Of a DNA stretch of 64,000 bases, positions 18,777 through 27,133 are shown one piece after another. Below the pieces are notes generated by a model. The model searched no databases, was not told the origin of the DNA, and saw only the letters and a program-made list of their open reading frames with translations. A program made the position numbers and the translations under genes. Position 1 is the first letter of the stretch. The number at the start of each line of letters is the position of its first letter. Source of the DNA: a virus; the IMG/VR virus record IMGVR_UViG_3300044729_003839, positions 58,966 to 122,965 of that record. One strand, 5' to 3'.

Positions 18777-19462
18777 TACTTCGCACCTTTGATGATGTTT
18801 TCCCTCGGATCAAGCACCTGGTACTGTGCATTCAAAGCGTGGTAATCAAACCAGCTTTCTGACATCTTTGTGCAAGATAGACGACAAGTAACACCCACAC
18901 ATTTGACAGGTATTGTCTCTAGGTCTAGAGAATTGTCCCGGCACCATTCCTCGACAAGCCGTATAAACGGATAGACATGATCGACATGATACGCTCCGTG
19001 TATCGGCTTGCCTGTCAACGACGATTTAACAACATTTTGACCCGAGACTCGTCTTTTATAAAGATCGATTTGCGGTTGGATAATATTTCTTAAGGCACGG
19101 ATCGCGAGTTTTCTATTCTCCTTGGCCGGGTCGGGGGCATAAGTTCTCGGAAATATTTTCGACATTACATACGATTTTCCCACCCATACTTCGTACTTAG
19201 ACGTGGGTGTCATCAAGACTACACCCTTGACTTTGCGGCCATTAAACTCTTTGCTTGTGAGCTTGAACTTGCACTGTCCAGGCCTTAGCAATATTTTCCT
19301 GAACCTTTCAATCTTGAGACAGATTTGCCTCATGAACAGGGTGTCCTCTTCGTTAAAAAAGACACCCGTCTCATAAGATGAAGTAATAAATTTCCATCTT
19401 TCCGCGAACTGTTTTTTATTGTATTGCTGCTCGCCAATCTCCGTATATATCGACTTACCCAT
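18749..19462 (-). CDS. HNH-type endonuclease-like protein
   Basis: About 237 residues. The C-terminal half carries an HNH-like core: LTGKPIHGAYHVDHVYPFIR (residues ~155-175) with the paired histidine and aspartate of the beta-beta-alpha-metal fold, followed by a tryptophan- and tyrosine-rich helix. The N-terminal half is basic and could contact DNA. The frame reaches a GTG at 19465, but an ATG at 19462 is immediately downstream and preferred; either start overlaps the end of the sigma factor gene by about 10 nt. It is probably a free-standing homing-type nuclease lying downstream of the sigma gene. Confidence 0.6.
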   Translation of the reverse strand: MGKSIYTEIGEQQYNKKQFAERWKFITSSYETGVFFNEEDTLFMRQICLKIERFRKILLRPGQCKFKLTSKEFNGRKVKGVVLMTPTSKYEVWVGKSYVMSKIFPRTYAPDPAKENRKLAIRALRNIIQPQIDLYKRRVSGQNVVKSSLTGKPIHGAYHVDHVYPFIRLVEEWCRDNSLDLETIPVKCVGVTCRLSCTKMSESWFDYHALNAQYQVLDPRENIIKGAKYYGKSSDNI

Positions 19463-20180
19463 CACTCATAAGTTTGCTAAGCAGCTCGTCCGTCTTCGCT
19501 GCAATCTTCTCCGCACTATTAATCCCCGGGTTCTTACGGTAGATAGTTGACACAGCTCTTTTGTGAATGTAAACATCCATTAGAAATGTGTATTCTTCTG
19601 GGGAAAGTTTCGAAAGCCTACCTATAATATCCCCGTAATCGCTAAACATCGAGGCGAGATTATCGTCATCAATCCCCCCGTCATCAACTGGCATCTCCGT
19701 CTCCTCGTTAATCTCCAAATACGTCATTTGAAACGCCTCACGCGTCTCGGCTATAAGATGTTCGGTCAGGCCGGTAGCCTCAGATATCTGCGCGTCGGTC
19801 AGGTCTGGGCTCCTGCCAACAATCCTTCTCATCTTCATATAAGCGTCTGAATACGACCGTGGTATCTTGATCATTCGCGAGTTATCGCGCAAATAATTCA
19901 ATAGCTGAAAAGTCAACGAGCGATTTAACCAAGTACTGAAATTGGCTTTTTCCGGGTCCCACTTGTCATAAAGTTTGACCATTGCTTCAAGGGCAACAGA
20001 CCTCAACTCATCAAATGGAACACCAGAAAACGATGCCACTTTTCTCGCGGCATAACTCGCTTTCCACATATTTTCCCGGATGTGAAAATCGCGAGTCCGC
20101 TCGTACTCCGTCTTCCTCCGATTATAATTATTCCTAAGCCTCTCCCTTCTCAGCTCGACATTAATACCTTGCGTGGTCAT
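19455..20180 (-). CDS. Sigma-70-family RNA polymerase sigma factor
   Basis: A 241-residue sigma factor. Residues ~30-110 match region 2: AYAARKVASFSGVPFDELRS, VALEAMVKLYDKWDPEKANF, then STWLNRSLTFQLLNYLRDN, equivalent to the core-binding and -10-recognition helices. Residues ~112-160 read as region 3 (IKIPRSYSDAYMKMRR, then LTDAQISEATGLTEHLI). The last 60 residues begin LSPEEYTFLMDVYIHKRAVS and may be a degenerate region 4. It would redirect host RNA polymerase to phage promoters, and GTTGAAAGC is the obvious candidate target. The ATG overlaps the thioredoxin stop (ATGA), so the two are translationally coupled. Confidence 0.88.
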   Translation of the reverse strand: MTTQGINVELRRERLRNNYNRRKTEYERTRDFHIRENMWKASYAARKVASFSGVPFDELRSVALEAMVKLYDKWDPEKANFSTWLNRSLTFQLLNYLRDNSRMIKIPRSYSDAYMKMRRIVGRSPDLTDAQISEATGLTEHLIAETREAFQMTYLEINEETEMPVDDGGIDDDNLASMFSDYGDIIGRLSKLSPEEYTFLMDVYIHKRAVSTIYRKNPGINSAEKIAAKTDELLSKLMSDG

Positions 20181-20512
20181 CAGGCTCTGCCTCCCCTAAT
20201 CGAGTTGATCACGAAGCTTTTAAGTTGCGAAGCGGGCATAATGCCTTCACCGTTAAACCCGATCAAATCGCATTCTTCGTCAAAAACAGCGATTTCTGGA
20301 GTTCCTTGCCCGGAAGTTCCCGGCTTAAGAGACTCGAGAAATTCCCAGTTATCTTCAGTGACGTCGTATTCTCCCCAGCCCACACGCAGTTCTGGGTATT
20401 CTTCAGATACTTCTCCGGCCACTTGTCCCCAAATCGGTTTCATAGCTTCGCAAGCGGGGCATCCGGGCTGTACGAAGAGTACGACTTTTCTTAAAAAGGT
20501 CTCTTTTTCCAT
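20180..20512 (-). CDS. Thioredoxin-like protein
   Basis: A 110-residue thioredoxin fold with a CPAC active site (Cys18, Cys21) in VVLFVQPGCPACEAMKP, and the cis-proline region as GTPEIAVFD. The CPAC dipeptide differs from the CGPC of classical thioredoxin and resembles glutaredoxin-like or phage thioredoxins. It could reduce ribonucleotide reductase or other phage proteins. An AGGAG site lies 9 nt before the ATG, unlike the structural genes. A TGnTAAAAT element lies just upstream, and the sigma factor gene overlaps its stop. Confidence 0.85.
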   Translation of the reverse strand: MEKETFLRKVVLFVQPGCPACEAMKPIWGQVAGEVSEEYPELRVGWGEYDVTEDNWEFLESLKPGTSGQGTPEIAVFDEECDLIGFNGEGIMPASQLKSFVINSIRGGRA

Positions 20513-20542
20513 TGGATTAATCTCCTGAGTAATGGCTTAATA

Positions 20543-20551
20543 ATTTTAGCA
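20543..20551 (-). promoter_or_regulatory. Extended -10 (TGCTAAAAT) before thioredoxin-sigma genes
   Basis: The minus strand reads TGCTAAAAT from 20551 to 20543, about 31 nt upstream of the thioredoxin ATG. It matches the TGnTAAAAT form seen before the dUTPase gene. No clear -35 is visible. Confidence 0.5.
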
Positions 20552-22132
20552 CTATAAATACTGAGTTGGCAAGCTCCCTCTTCCGAGTCTTCCCGTAACT
20601 CTTTGACTACCCCCAATATGATTGATTTGGGGGAGTTGAACTCTAGATCCCCCATGGGCAGCCTTGGCCGCCCCCATAATCTCATCCCTATACACCCTTA
20701 AACCCATGACAAAAGCGTCGACAAAATCATCATTCTTTGAGTAAGGAAAAGCGCACAGCTCTGACATTAATTCACCGAGCTTGGGAATTTCTGAATATAT
20801 CGAAACTCGACCGTCTTCCGCCACGGGAGCCACTTCATTCGCCCTCATAATCTTATCTTTGGTTGGGATTACCTCCTTCACCGGAATCTGTAATTCTTTG
20901 CGAAGCATTTGTATCAAAGGAAGTCCACTAGCCCTGCTCTCGATATAAATAGCCCTTACTTTCCAGGTTTTCAACCACAGCGGCATCACCTTTAACAAGT
21001 CAGGAAACTCCATATGTTCTTTATAAACATTAATAAGGTGTAATTTCCTTGTCTTTTTAACAACCCCAAACACGCACACAACCGAGTAATCGTTCATCTC
21101 TTTTTCTTTAAGGGCAGTATCGGCAGTTGCGAATACAAACTCGTATTGTTGACGATTTTTCTCATGCTGCTCGAACCAAGAGTGTTTGAAAATCGAACCG
21201 CTAGCGCCCTTAGGCCTACCTAGATATAGCGTTTCAAAGGTGTTTTTGTCCTGCTTTTCAATAGCTTTTAGTTCTTCTACAGGGAAAAATTCCGGCCAAT
21301 GCGATTCACCTAACTTTCTTCCTATAGGGTCGTTTTCCTCATCAAGGCACAAAGCGGGCACATTTAGCTCTAGCCAACCTTCCGGGTCACTTGATAGCAA
21401 TCTGCCGATAACATCTTCCACGTGGAATCTAGTTCCCATCGACATAACACAGTTATTTGGTAAACCTCTAGTAAGGAACTGAGTCGCAGTCCAGGCAAAA
21501 GTCGATTCAAGTACTTGTAGTGAATTACCGTCTTCAAGTAAATCGTCTAAGATGCCGATACCTGGTAAATCTTCTTCGCTAATTACACCGAATCCAAAGC
21601 CGGTTACGCCGGACCCTGCACTAGCAGACATTATAATTCCCCCTTGACCAGTTCTCATAGTCTTAAGGTTACAGTCTTTTTTATTAATACTGCATTCAGG
21701 AAATATCCATTTAAACGTATCGCTTGTAATATAACTCAATATCGCCCTGGAGTTCTCGTGCGTGAGCTTAAGACCATAAGACGCCATGATGAATTGAGCG
21801 CTGGGGCTACGTCCTAGCTGCCAACTCGGCATTAATTTAGATATAAGCATACTTTTGCCGCTCCTAGGCGGCAATGATATAGTCGTTCGTTTGTAATTTG
21901 GATTGCCATCGCAAATATTCTGAACATAGTCACATATTAACTCGTGTACTTTATACGGGACGAATACGCCGCTGTTTGTGACTTCTCTTGTAATAACTCT
22001 AGCGTAGGTAATAAATTCCGTGCGGCACTTTAGCCGAAGCAGTTCTTTTCTCTCCTCCTGGCTCAAACTCTCAACTTTCAGCATCATCTCTTTGACAAGA
22101 GATTTCTCTTTCGCCAATTGGCTCTTATTCAC
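20552..22132 (-). CDS. terL: Terminase large subunit
   Basis: The 526-residue DNA-packaging motor. The ATPase domain has Walker A LPPRSGKS (residues 87-94), the FIMASYG adenine-side strand and a Walker B-like ILDDLLED near residue 190, with MGTRFH as the coupling motif. The C-terminal RNase H-like nuclease starts at FATADTALKEKE (metal-binding Asp) and ends with DDFVDAFVMGLRVY. Length is normal for TerL. The start is GTG at 22132, overlapping the end of the hub gene. A GTTGAAAGC copy inside the hub gene lies 34 nt upstream of this start. Confidence 0.95.
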   Translation of the reverse strand: MNKSQLAKEKSLVKEMMLKVESLSQEERKELLRLKCRTEFITYARVITREVTNSGVFVPYKVHELICDYVQNICDGNPNYKRTTISLPPRSGKSMLISKLMPSWQLGRSPSAQFIMASYGLKLTHENSRAILSYITSDTFKWIFPECSINKKDCNLKTMRTGQGGIIMSASAGSGVTGFGFGVISEEDLPGIGILDDLLEDGNSLQVLESTFAWTATQFLTRGLPNNCVMSMGTRFHVEDVIGRLLSSDPEGWLELNVPALCLDEENDPIGRKLGESHWPEFFPVEELKAIEKQDKNTFETLYLGRPKGASGSIFKHSWFEQHEKNRQQYEFVFATADTALKEKEMNDYSVVCVFGVVKKTRKLHLINVYKEHMEFPDLLKVMPLWLKTWKVRAIYIESRASGLPLIQMLRKELQIPVKEVIPTKDKIMRANEVAPVAEDGRVSIYSEIPKLGELMSELCAFPYSKNDDFVDAFVMGLRVYRDEIMGAAKAAHGGSRVQLPQINHIGGSQRVTGRLGRGSLPTQYL

Positions 22133-25100
22133 AGTCGGTTTCTCCGCTCTCCCTCGCTTTCAACTCTTCGTACAGTGAAGTGCGTTCTTGCCCGGGGAAT
22201 ACAAACCCGTCCGGGAAAACGGTCCCAGCAGGCAGCAAAGTACCGGACGGTAGTGCTACACCTGTTGGTAGCGAAGACCCTTCGGGGAATACGGTGCCAT
22301 CCGGAATAACAAACCCTTCGGGCAATGGCAAATCTTGTGTAACAGTGCCGCCACTTGTTGGAGACTCATCACCCGCCCTTTGAATAAACGTATTCTTAAG
22401 AGTGTTGATTTGATTCGGAGACAGCACCTGATCGATAGGCGGCTTGTTTTCTTGCAAATCGTCTACAATCTTCGAATCAAGCGAGATGGACAGGAATCTT
22501 GCCTCGTCAAATAGCGTGCGTTCGTTGGGGAAGACAATTGGCAGCGGCGGATTGTAAAGTCCGAGCTTAACAGGAGTTCCCAAGCCTGGAGTCATCGTCT
22601 CCCATTCAAGATGAGCAGGCCTTATACCGCCCTCCATAATCTTAGTAGTCTCGATCTTGTTCTTTTCGTACAGCCCAGCAAGACCCGGAATATTAGCTAA
22701 CGCCAGTCCGATTAACGGGGTAACGTTAACACCGATCCTCGGGCCGTCTTTAACCAGGTCGAGGGTTTTGACAAACCGGTATATAGACTGCAAGGCCTGG
22801 GAATTCTCCCTAACATCGATTATAAGCTGCTCGAGAATAGCGGTTTCTGGCCCCGGCTTCCAGAATATATTCTGCAGCGTATTATACCCGGAGTCTATAA
22901 GTCGCCTTTCAACCGATTCAATGCGGGTAATATTATTATCCGCCATTTTGAACCCTTTTTCCACGTTTTCAAACGTGTAAGCAAATTCCGCCTCTTTCTC
23001 CGCCTCGTCCGCATAACGAGATTCATAGAACTTCTCCGCCATGTTTACAAGACGCTGCGACCCGTATATCATCTGGGTCAAGTCACTTGTGTTAGGAGGG
23101 ATTAGATTTTTACCAACTAGAGTAGGAGTAAGTCCCAAGTCAAATGCTACGTCTCCGACATTGTTTGGTAAACAAAAACCTGTGGGACAATAGGCATTGG
23201 CATTTACACTCGTCAAAGCACCACACGGATCGAGCAATTTCTGGCCGTCCGTATCGACTCCATGTGCAACTTTGCGACACTTAGGATCGCAAGGACAGTT
23301 ACCGCCCGCCCCACCAAACAACGAGGACAATGCTCCAATCCCAAACAGCGCAGTTGATATTGGGTTGAACCCGCCCCCTACAAGAGCGGCAAGCCCGTTA
23401 AAGCCTATGCCACCCCCCAGGCCGCCAAACAGCGACTGCACTGCGTTGCCAATGCCCAGCGCACCCATGGCTGTGCTAGCGAGAAACGGTAACGATCCCA
23501 AGGAGCCTGGCGCCATCGGCATTCCGGCCAAATTACTGAACTGGTTGAACATTTGCCCCATTGGCCCCAGGGCCCCACCCCCAATCAACGAGGCGGTAGA
23601 GGACAGGATCTGAGGCGTTATTGCGTTCCTGCCGAGCAGCGAGTTAAACGTACCGGAAACAGCGGCGGTCAGCCCTCCCCCGGACGCGGTGTTAAGAATA
23701 TTTCCTAAGGCGGTGGGATACCCCGCGAGCACGTTCCTGGCGATTCCGACAACCGGCTGGACGTACTTGTTCACCTCAGGGGGGAGTTTACTCAGCCCGA
23801 GGATAGTGGCTGTATCAATCGCGCCCCAGACTCCTCCAGACATCAAGCCGGTCATTACCGACGCGGTCTGCGGACTTAACGAAAGCAGCGAATTTCTTAA
23901 GGCGTTTTGGCCGATATTTACCAGGGCTTGGTCAACCGTGCCCCCAACAACCCCGTTAGTTAACACTCTGCCCGCATCACCTATGCCCGTTAATAGTTGT
24001 GCAGTTTCAAACGAAAGTTTTCCATCTCTATCTAGCTCTTGACGCAACGTGTTAGTTAAAGTGTCGACAGGAACCCCGAGTCTGCGGTTCATCGCCTCTC
24101 TCGCAGCGGTAGACAATACCTGCGCGCCGTTAAACGCCTGAGCCGGTAACAGCCCCGCCAGTTGCAATGCGTTCCTAAGGGCCGGATCTGTATTAGTCAA
24201 AGGGATGTTAGAGATTACGGTATCGAAGATTGTTTCAATAATCTCTGGTTCCTTGAGCCAATCGAACCCGCCCTCTTCAAGTGCGGGCACCGGCCCATAC
24301 CCATCCAGAAATTCCACCTTAGTAAGCGGTTTATCCTTTTTGTGAAACTTGTGCGGGAGTCTTTTACCCTCCTTCACCCACCTCATAAGCCCTTGATATC
24401 TCAAACATTTTACAATTTCCGAGTTGTTTCCATCGTCTACAACCGCCTCCATGCCGTGCAATTTCTCTGAGCAAGTAGGCAAAGTGGTTCTGAAGAATAC
24501 AGGAGGAGAGGATTCCGGGATCCAGCCAAACTCGCCGTTCTCATCCCTTCTGCAGACCATGCTTGTCGTTCTGAATCCCCTATCCTCAGAAAAGTCGTGC
24601 TTCTCGCCAAGCAGTGACTCAGTACACTCCGGTATTCCCGGATTTCTCAACTGCGCTTGCTCGATCGGGATTGTGGTTTCGTTCCCCGGGTTAATACCCT
24701 TTTCGATCCAAAGCCCGTTGGTCAGGGATTTCCACGCCCAAGCCGGTTTATTACCAACTTGAGGGCTACTCCGCCTAAGACAGACAACAACATCTTGATT
24801 GATTTCGTTACTCAGTATATACGTGCGCCCCTCGTTCTCTTTGTTACAAGTCATTCCCGGATCAGAAGATCCATTCCAGACCGCCATGCTCTCATCGATT
24901 ATAGGAAGCTGAAACGGCGACCCATTCAACCCCACGTCCTTGTCATTCTTAACAATACCGATGACATACATATTCTCGCTTCGGCCATTTGTCTTACCAA
25001 CCAAGACGTTCGAGCCGATATATCTCGAGCTTAACGTGCCGCTACTCGAACCGGACACAGGGATCCATTTAGAGGTGAATCCGTCGTCCGTAGTGACCTT

Positions 25101-25244
25101 GACCCTGCCAAGCCTTTTGGGATCGTTAACATCAATGATTACCGCTTCTTCGTTAAAGGGGTCGGCAAAAGGCACACCTAACGTTTCGACAATCCTGCTT
25201 TGCGCTCGGGCCATCACCCCGGCATGTTTAAAAAACTCGCTCAT
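22125..25244 (-). CDS. Baseplate central hub/spike protein, gp5-like
   Basis: A 1039-residue protein. Residues ~25-100 form a gp5/gpV-type OB fold (VNDPKRLGRVKVTTDDGFTS, then KWIPVSG, VGKTNGRSENMYVIGIV). The middle is glycine-, alanine- and leucine-rich and then cysteine-rich (CPCDPKC near residue 640). Residues ~974-1018 are seven and a half tandem hexapeptides of form [LIF]-P-x-G-[TFS]-[VLAS], likely a repetitive needle. A charged tail follows. In the family the hub trimer caps the tail tube and pierces the outer membrane. The ATG overlaps the upstream gene's stop (ATGA). Confidence 0.85.
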   Translation of the reverse strand: MSEFFKHAGVMARAQSRIVETLGVPFADPFNEEAVIIDVNDPKRLGRVKVTTDDGFTSKWIPVSGSSSGTLSSRYIGSNVLVGKTNGRSENMYVIGIVKNDKDVGLNGSPFQLPIIDESMAVWNGSSDPGMTCNKENEGRTYILSNEINQDVVVCLRRSSPQVGNKPAWAWKSLTNGLWIEKGINPGNETTIPIEQAQLRNPGIPECTESLLGEKHDFSEDRGFRTTSMVCRRDENGEFGWIPESSPPVFFRTTLPTCSEKLHGMEAVVDDGNNSEIVKCLRYQGLMRWVKEGKRLPHKFHKKDKPLTKVEFLDGYGPVPALEEGGFDWLKEPEIIETIFDTVISNIPLTNTDPALRNALQLAGLLPAQAFNGAQVLSTAAREAMNRRLGVPVDTLTNTLRQELDRDGKLSFETAQLLTGIGDAGRVLTNGVVGGTVDQALVNIGQNALRNSLLSLSPQTASVMTGLMSGGVWGAIDTATILGLSKLPPEVNKYVQPVVGIARNVLAGYPTALGNILNTASGGGLTAAVSGTFNSLLGRNAITPQILSSTASLIGGGALGPMGQMFNQFSNLAGMPMAPGSLGSLPFLASTAMGALGIGNAVQSLFGGLGGGIGFNGLAALVGGGFNPISTALFGIGALSSLFGGAGGNCPCDPKCRKVAHGVDTDGQKLLDPCGALTSVNANAYCPTGFCLPNNVGDVAFDLGLTPTLVGKNLIPPNTSDLTQMIYGSQRLVNMAEKFYESRYADEAEKEAEFAYTFENVEKGFKMADNNITRIESVERRLIDSGYNTLQNIFWKPGPETAILEQLIIDVRENSQALQSIYRFVKTLDLVKDGPRIGVNVTPLIGLALANIPGLAGLYEKNKIETTKIMEGGIRPAHLEWETMTPGLGTPVKLGLYNPPLPIVFPNERTLFDEARFLSISLDSKIVDDLQENKPPIDQVLSPNQINTLKNTFIQRAGDESPTSGGTVTQDLPLPEGFVIPDGTVFPEGSSLPTGVALPSGTLLPAGTVFPDGFVFPGQERTSLYEELKARESGETDCE
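22158..22166 (-). promoter_or_regulatory. GTTGAAAGC element inside hub gene, before terL
   Basis: The minus strand reads GTTGAAAGC from 22166, 34 nt upstream of the terL GTG, within the last codons of the hub gene. It may give terL its own late promoter. Confidence 0.5.
22190..22324 (-). repeat. Hexapeptide-coding repeat of the hub spike
   Basis: About seven and a half 18-nt units encode LPEGFV, IPDGTV, FPEGSS, LPTGVA, LPSGTL, LPAGTV, FPDGFV and FPG. Units are degenerate at the DNA level, which argues for an old repeat kept at protein level. Confidence 0.75.
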
Positions 25245-27133
25245 GACTCTATTTCAAAAAATACATCCTCAGCCACTAGCAAATCAGCTACAGGGTACCC
25301 GTACTGCAGCTTTTTATCGGCCGTAGCGGTCATCCAGTTATCCATTATACTCCTAGCGGCATCCCAAGTCCTCCCGTCCCTGTTATAATAAAACGGCATT
25401 CTTATAACAATAGTGTTCGACAAGTTAACGTCTCGGCAAACAGCCATGCCTGCAACTAGCTGATTGGCGTACATCCCCACCTCGGCGTCTTGCTCGGTCC
25501 CCACATGAATAACGTCCCAGACAACGGGCAAGTTAACCGGAGCGTTGGATTCTGCCTGCCTAAGCCCGCTTCTTACCCTATACGATCCATCTCCGTCCTG
25601 AACAAACTCCTCACCACTTACCGCCTTTATATTAAAAGCCCAGAACATGAACAATACGGACAGTAAAGAGCCCCTGGCTGGGATAAGTCCTGGCCATTGA
25701 CTAATGTCTATCACCAAGTCAGAGACCACACTCTCCTCAACAAAATCGCTATCACCATTAAAGGTCTTTTTCCTGTATCGAGCAATGGTACTGGTACCTT
25801 GAAGTACTTCGATCTGTGATAAATCCAGTCTTCTTAAACTGTCTTCTTCCGGGTCTAGAGTCCATAAGCCGCCTTCGGGCAAATCATTCTTATGAGCATT
25901 CCTTAAAAGCAAGCGTTTGAACGGGGAATCCCATTCCAAGTTCCACATCTCGCCGATAAAACCCATGTGCTGAGCGATCCAGTCCAGGTTTAGCGGATAG
26001 CAAGTTTCCGGGTCGAGAAAATTATTATAAAACCAGTCTATTCGCGTCTTGGAATCGCTGAGTTCCATATCCGAGCCGGAAGTCAGCCATTTTGCAACAT
26101 CCGAATCACTGTCTTCGTTATTATACGCCCCGGACACACCAGGAAGCCTGTTATACACAGGCCGGGAAATCTGACCGTCTATTGTAATCGCAGGCAGTCG
26201 GAAAGAGCTTAGCGCGAATTGCACTGCTCTTTGATACAACAAGCCCAACACATTATAAGATTCTGCTACAAACTCTCTATTCGTAAGATTTTCTCTGTCA
26301 TCCCAAAGCTCATCTAATCCTGCAGCTATAAATTCAGACCATGCTAATGGCAAAGACTCTGTGACAGAGTTGAATACCCGGTCGTAAGTCTTTCTCTCGA
26401 GTGGCACGGTGGCAAGTATATCGCTGCTGAGTATAAGGCGGACAAATATATCTAACGAATCCTGGAAGGAGGTTGGGGAGAGAAATTTTACTACTCTCCT
26501 TGTAAAACTCTCTTCCGAATACGTACTTGGCGGCAAATATACTGTCGAGTAGACACTAGCCACTTTGTCAACATTTACCGATTCATTTGTTCCTGGGAGT
26601 GGAAACACTCCCCGTGAAACAGACAAAGTCTCTACAACCTCTTCACCGTATAAATAGTAGTATAGGTCGGGAACAGTATACGACTCGTATCTCCATTTGC
26701 CCTGTTCTTCATTGATCAGTTTTCCAATAACGCACTTTCCCACTTCACACTCAGTATTACTTGCACCATCGCTGCAACTCATCCCGGCCATGGCGCAGTT
26801 TTCTAAGCCATTTGGGACGGGTACTCCATGTGCCAAGACTTCTACTTCATCAGACAGGAGAACAGGAATGGTATGAACATGCGAAATACTTCTGTATTTG
26901 TACTCGGACAGAGTCTTCTGGTCATACTCCCTTTGAATTACCTCGTCTCTTGCCCGGTTCCTGCTTTGGCCGTCTTGGGTGAACTCCACTTGGCCGATTA
27001 CATGCTGAAATATTTTACTCCTCGCTCTGTCATTGGCGAACTGGAAGTTCACACGAGCCGGATTAAGGGCAAAAGCCGGAGACTTTCCCCTTTTGCTTGA
27101 TTTACGATCCCAAGAACTATTAGACGATATCAT
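25241..27133 (-). CDS. Baseplate wedge protein, tail protein I-like
   Basis: A 630-residue protein between the hub and the gpJ-like wedge. Residues ~385-420 carry the gpI-type signature: CYPLNLDWIAQHMGF, then WNLEWDSPFKRLLLRNAH, matching the pattern of P2 gpI-family wedge proteins. There is a cysteine cluster near residue 120 (CAMAGMSCSDG, CEVGKC). No catalytic motif. It is part of the baseplate wedge that links hub and fibres. It overlaps the gpJ-like gene by 14 nt and the hub gene by 4 nt, so the three are tightly coupled. Confidence 0.75.
   Translation of the reverse strand: MISSNSSWDRKSSKRGKSPAFALNPARVNFQFANDRARSKIFQHVIGQVEFTQDGQSRNRARDEVIQREYDQKTLSEYKYRSISHVHTIPVLLSDEVEVLAHGVPVPNGLENCAMAGMSCSDGASNTECEVGKCVIGKLINEEQGKWRYESYTVPDLYYYLYGEEVVETLSVSRGVFPLPGTNESVNVDKVASVYSTVYLPPSTYSEESFTRRVVKFLSPTSFQDSLDIFVRLILSSDILATVPLERKTYDRVFNSVTESLPLAWSEFIAAGLDELWDDRENLTNREFVAESYNVLGLLYQRAVQFALSSFRLPAITIDGQISRPVYNRLPGVSGAYNNEDSDSDVAKWLTSGSDMELSDSKTRIDWFYNNFLDPETCYPLNLDWIAQHMGFIGEMWNLEWDSPFKRLLLRNAHKNDLPEGGLWTLDPEEDSLRRLDLSQIEVLQGTSTIARYRKKTFNGDSDFVEESVVSDLVIDISQWPGLIPARGSLLSVLFMFWAFNIKAVSGEEFVQDGDGSYRVRSGLRQAESNAPVNLPVVWDVIHVGTEQDAEVGMYANQLVAGMAVCRDVNLSNTIVIRMPFYYNRDGRTWDAARSIMDNWMTATADKKLQYGYPVADLLVAEDVFFEIES

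Noticed and set aside
20553-20560. TATAAATA on the plus strand, the T4-type late promoter core
   Set aside because: It lies inside the 3' end of the minus-strand terminase gene with no plus-strand gene downstream, so a chance match is likely.
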